The notes under the pieces were generated by a model. The model was not told where the DNA came from. It ran no database searches and saw only the letters and a list, made by a program, of their open reading frames with translations. The position numbers and the translations under genes are program-made. A DNA stretch of 7,616 nucleotides from Candidatus Eiseniibacteriota bacterium (GTDB taxonomy: Bacteria > Eisenbacteria > RBG-16-71-46 > CAIMUX01 > VGJL01), in assembly GCA_014729455.1 (NCBI GenBank), contig WJJW01000326.1, positions 1-7,616 of the forward strand, in the 5' to 3' direction. Below, in pieces: positions 5,375-7,616 of the stretch (positions within the stretch are counted from its first letter, which is position 1; the number at the start of each line of letters is the position of its first letter).

Positions 5375-6829
5375 ATGGAGATGAGACCCGGCCTTCGGAT
5401 GCAGCAACGCCAGCAGCTCGCGATCACCCAGAAGGTCCAGCTCATGCTGAAGTTCCTCCAGATTCCGACTCTGGAGCTGCAGCAGGTGCTCCATCAGGAG
5501 ATCCTCACCAATCCCGTCCTGGAGCTGGAAGAAGAAGATCCGATCACCGACGAGGCGCCGAAGGATGCCGAGGCGAAGCCGGAGACCTCCTCGCAGGACG
5601 ACTACGCCGAGCAGGCGAAGTCGGAGGAGGAGCCGCAGGAGCCGGACTGGTCGGAACTCTACCACGAGGAGTACGACCGATCCTTCTCGGGAGGGGAGCG
5701 CGAGGAGGGGGAGTTCAAGGAACGGGTGCCCGTCGCGGGAACGACGATGGGGGAGTCGGTCCTCGAGCAGCTCCGACTGCTCGTCCATGGAAAGGAAGAA
5801 GAGGAGCTCGCGGAGTATCTCGTCGGCATGCTCGACGAGCGGGGCTACCTGACGGGCAGCGACGAGGAGATCGCCGAGCAGACGGGGGCACCGATCGAGA
5901 CGGTGGCTTCGGTCGTCGAGAAGCTCCAGAGCTGCGACCCGCCCGGGATCGGGGCGCGCAGCCTGCGTGAGTGTCTGCTTCTCCAGCTTCGCGCGAAGGG
6001 GCTCGAGGGGAGCGTCGCCTGGCAGGTGATCGACCGCCAGTGGGACAACCTGACGAAGCGACGCCACGCGGAGATCGCCCGGGAGCTGAAGGTCGGTCTG
6101 GATCGGATCCAGGATGCCACCGACCAGATCGGCTCGCTCCTCCCGCATCCCGGACGCCTGATCTCCACCGAGGACGTCCGCTACATCTACCCGGACCTGA
6201 TCGTCGAGGAGGTCGACGGCAGCTACGAGGTCTACCTGAACGATCGCTCGATCCCACGGCTCCGCGTCTCGCCCGCCTACGGAGAGGCGCTGCTCGGCGG
6301 CGGGGGGGACAACAAGACCAAGGACTACATCAAGAGCCGGCTCAACTCCGCGCGATGGTTGATCCAGGCGATCGAGAAGCGAAGGCGGACGATGGTCCGG
6401 GTCATGGAGGCGATCATCGACGAGCAGAGGGAGTACTTCGAGAAGGGAGTCTCCCATCTGAAGCCGATGACGCTCCAGGATATCGCCACGCGAGTCGGCA
6501 TCCACGAGTCGACGGTCGCACGCGTGACGAAGGCGAAGTACGTACAGACGCCGCGCGGCGTCTTCCCGATGAAGCACTTCTTCTCGAGTCGGCTGCACAC
6601 CGACACCGGGGAGGACGCTTCCGCCAAGGCGGTGAAGGAACGGATCCGGGAGCTGATCGATGGCGAACCGAAGGAGAGCCCGCTCTCCGACGAGAAGATC
6701 GCGAAGGTGCTCCAACGCGAGGGGATCCAGATCGCACGGAGAACGGTCGCGAAGTACAGGGACCAGATGAAGATCGACAAGGCGCAGTTTCGCAAGCGGA
6801 TCTCTCGCCGTGCGGCCGGCGGCGAGTGA
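5375..6829 (+). CDS. rpoN: RNA polymerase sigma-54 factor
   Basis: Sigma-54 directs RNA polymerase to -24/-12 promoters and needs AAA+ enhancer-binding activators to open them. The product is 484 aa, a usual length (E. coli 477). Region I is at about 5-52, Gln- and Leu-rich, with LAITQKVQLMLKFLQIPTLE. An acidic region II linker runs from about 53 to 125, dense in Glu and Asp. The core-binding region is at about 125-310, with LQSCDPPGIGARSLREC. The DNA-binding part includes the HTH at about 365-394 (DIATRVGIHESTVAR) and the RpoN box ARRTVAKYR (454-462), which reads the -24 element. ATG 5375 is preceded by a purine-rich GGGGGAA with about 6 nt spacing; ATG 5381 is a less likely start. It follows lptB by 25 nt, so it is probably cotranscribed. 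The lptB-rpoN-hpf order is widely conserved. No sigma-54-type promoter was found in the intergenic gaps. Confidence 0.97.
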   Translation: MEMRPGLRMQQRQQLAITQKVQLMLKFLQIPTLELQQVLHQEILTNPVLELEEEDPITDEAPKDAEAKPETSSQDDYAEQAKSEEEPQEPDWSELYHEEYDRSFSGGEREEGEFKERVPVAGTTMGESVLEQLRLLVHGKEEEELAEYLVGMLDERGYLTGSDEEIAEQTGAPIETVASVVEKLQSCDPPGIGARSLRECLLLQLRAKGLEGSVAWQVIDRQWDNLTKRRHAEIARELKVGLDRIQDATDQIGSLLPHPGRLISTEDVRYIYPDLIVEEVDGSYEVYLNDRSIPRLRVSPAYGEALLGGGGDNKTKDYIKSRLNSARWLIQAIEKRRRTMVRVMEAIIDEQREYFEKGVSHLKPMTLQDIATRVGIHESTVARVTKAKYVQTPRGVFPMKHFFSSRLHTDTGEDASAKAVKERIRELIDGEPKESPLSDEKIAKVLQREGIQIARRTVAKYRDQMKIDKAQFRKRISRRAAGGE

Positions 6830-6840
6830 GCGGTCCGCTC
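6828..6840 (+). repeat. 13-nt palindrome at the rpoN stop
   Basis: GAGCGG-T-CCGCTC is perfectly symmetric and begins within the rpoN TGA. As RNA it could fold only as a 5-bp stem with a 3-nt loop, and no T-run follows, so a terminator is unlikely. It may be a binding site or chance. It lies 43 nt before the hpf start codon. Confidence 0.35.
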
Positions 6841-6870
6841 TAGGCGGGAACGACAGGCTGGAGAACGAAC

Positions 6871-6876
6871 AGGAGG
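6871..6876 (+). promoter_or_regulatory. Strong ribosome binding site of hpf
   Basis: AGGAGG with 7 nt to ATG 6884 is the best Shine-Dalgarno match in the window. It suggests hpf is translated independently of rpoN and more strongly than its overlapping upstream neighbours. Confidence 0.75.
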
Positions 6877-6883
6877 AACGCCG

Positions 6884-7429
6884 ATGGAGATCGTCACGAC
6901 CGCACGAAGGTTCCAGCTCACTCCACAGCTCAAGGAGCACGCGCACAAGCGGCTCCAGAAGCTCGGCCGCTACTTCAACAACATCATCGAGGCGCACCTC
7001 GTCCTCGACTCCGAGAAGCACCGGCAGATCGCAGAGCTGACCGTTCACGCGCACGGGACGGAGCTGATCAGCCGGGAAGAGACCCCCGACATGATCTCCT
7101 CCATCGATCGGGTCACCGACCGGATCGAGCGGCAGATCAAGAAGTACAACGCCCGGCTGAAGGATCGGAAGGTCCGCCGGCCGATCATGGAAGGTCCCCC
7201 CATCACGGAGACCGAGATTCCCGAGGGGGAGCCGGAGGAGGAGTGGGGTCCGGTCGTGGTTCGCGGCAACGAATGGCATCGGGATCCGATCTCGGTGGAG
7301 GAGGCGATCCGCGCCCTCCGGGAGAGCAACGCCGAATTCCTGATGTTCCGCAACGACCGGAACCGAAAGGTCGGGCTCGTCTACACCCGCCCGGACGGGA
7401 ACTTCGGCTTCATCGAGGAGGAGGCGTAG
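6884..7429 (+). CDS. hpf: Long-form ribosome hibernation promoting factor
   Basis: Binds the 30S subunit in the mRNA/tRNA path during slow growth or stress. The long form also pairs two ribosomes into inactive 100S particles through its C-terminal domain. The product is 181 aa; the short HPF next to rpoN in E. coli is 95 aa. Residues 1 to about 100 form the HPF/RaiA domain (LTPQLKEHAHKRLQKL, then TVHAHGTE, then DMISSIDRVTDRIERQIKKYNARLKDR). An acidic, Pro-containing linker follows at about 100-121. Residues 122-181 match the long-form dimerisation domain (PISVEEAIRALRESNAEFLMFRN, then VGLVYTRPDGNFGFIE). It starts 54 nt after rpoN with a strong ribosome binding site. The long form alone would make 100S particles without RMF. 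It is intact and securely assigned. Confidence 0.95.
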   Translation: MEIVTTARRFQLTPQLKEHAHKRLQKLGRYFNNIIEAHLVLDSEKHRQIAELTVHAHGTELISREETPDMISSIDRVTDRIERQIKKYNARLKDRKVRRPIMEGPPITETEIPEGEPEEEWGPVVVRGNEWHRDPISVEEAIRALRESNAEFLMFRNDRNRKVGLVYTRPDGNFGFIEEEA

Positions 7430-7451
7430 CCTTCCCGTGGCGGAATCGGCG

Positions 7452-7616
7452 ATGACCGGACTGTCGGTCCGCGAGTTCTTCGAGCGGGTCGGCCACCAGC
7501 TCAATCTGAGCGTCCTCGGACATGGGATCACGAGCCGGCAGCCGATCACCGTCAGCGACATCAACCGTCCCGGGCTGGCATTGACCGGTTTCATCGACAA
7601 CTTCCTCTGGGAGCGG
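7452..7616 (+). CDS. hprK: HPr kinase/phosphorylase, N-terminal part (cut by window end)
   Basis: HprK phosphorylates HPr on a serine and removes that phosphate, linking carbon or energy state to PTS-related regulation. Only about 55 residues are visible: LSVREFFERVGHQLNLSVL followed by ITVSDINRPGLALTGF. The SDINRPGLAL block is typical of the HprK N-terminal domain; the kinase P-loop lies beyond the window. ATG 7452 fits the family's N-terminus. An in-frame GTG at 7437, 7 nt after the hpf stop, has a GGAGG-rich stretch about 12 nt upstream and is a real alternative. The hpf-hprK order matches that known from deltaproteobacteria. No ptsN lies between them, unlike in gammaproteobacteria. Confidence 0.85.
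   Translation, partial: MTGLSVREFFERVGHQLNLSVLGHGITSRQPITVSDINRPGLALTGFIDNFLWER

Noticed and set aside
4435..5445. 336-codon minus-strand frame opposite lptB
   Set aside because: It mirrors the conserved ABC ATPase and starts inside rpoN; it has no recognisable motif.
6828..6840. Intrinsic terminator after rpoN
   Set aside because: The stem is only 5 bp and no T-run follows.
5225..7600. 791-codon open frame on the minus strand opposite hprK, hpf, rpoN and the end of lptB
   Set aside because: It spans four well-supported genes on the other strand, is very rich in Leu, Arg and Asp, and has no recognisable domain. Long antisense frames are common opposite GC-rich genes.
1..7616. A novel defence, mobile or biosynthetic system
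   Set aside because: All recognised genes belong to conserved Kdo/LPS, sigma-54, hibernation or HPr kinase families. No integrase, transposase, repeat array or unknown gene was found.

Overview
This window is a compact stretch of a GC-rich chromosome from a diderm (Gram-negative) bacterium that makes Kdo-containing lipopolysaccharide. Every gene I can support lies on the + strand. Neighbours overlap or sit within about 60 nt of each other, and there is no obvious terminator, RNA gene, mobile element or CRISPR array. The order resembles the Kdo/Lpt-rpoN-hpf cluster of many proteobacteria, and especially the rpoN-hpf-hprK arrangement known from Geobacter-like deltaproteobacteria. High-GC lineages such as Eisenbacteria-type or Gemmatimonadota-type bacteria are also possible. 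The sequence alone does not fix the taxon.

Layout: (1) 1-1275, CTP synthase pyrG, lacking roughly its first 107 codons. (2) 1265-2095, kdsA, Kdo-8-phosphate synthase of the metal-dependent class. (3) 2092-3087, kdsD, arabinose-5-phosphate isomerase (SIS plus two CBS domains). (4) A 61-nt spacer with a weak candidate promoter. (5) 3149-about 4021, an LpxL/HtrB-type lipid A acyltransferase whose frame stays open to 4555. (6) 4011-4592, lptC, predicted lipoprotein. (7) 4552-5349, lptB, the LPS-export ATPase. (8) 5375-6829, rpoN (sigma-54). (9) 6884-7429, long-form hpf. (10) about 7452 to the window end, the N-terminus of hprK.

The first seven genes form one functional chain. PyrG supplies CTP, needed later to make CMP-Kdo. 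KdsD makes arabinose-5-phosphate and KdsA condenses it with phosphoenolpyruvate to Kdo-8-phosphate. The LpxL-like enzyme adds a secondary acyl chain to the Kdo-bearing lipid A precursor. LptC and LptB belong to the machine that moves finished LPS to the outer membrane. Genes for Kdo-8-phosphate phosphatase (kdsC) and the periplasmic bridge protein (lptA), often found in this cluster, are absent here. The last three genes are regulatory: sigma-54, ribosome hibernation and HPr kinase.

I do not see a novel system. The most unusual point is that the acyltransferase reading frame has no stop where the protein family ends. It runs about 545 nt through lptC in another frame and closes in an ATGA overlap with the lptB start. 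This could be a genuine long same-strand overlap, a lost stop codon, or an indel in the sequence.
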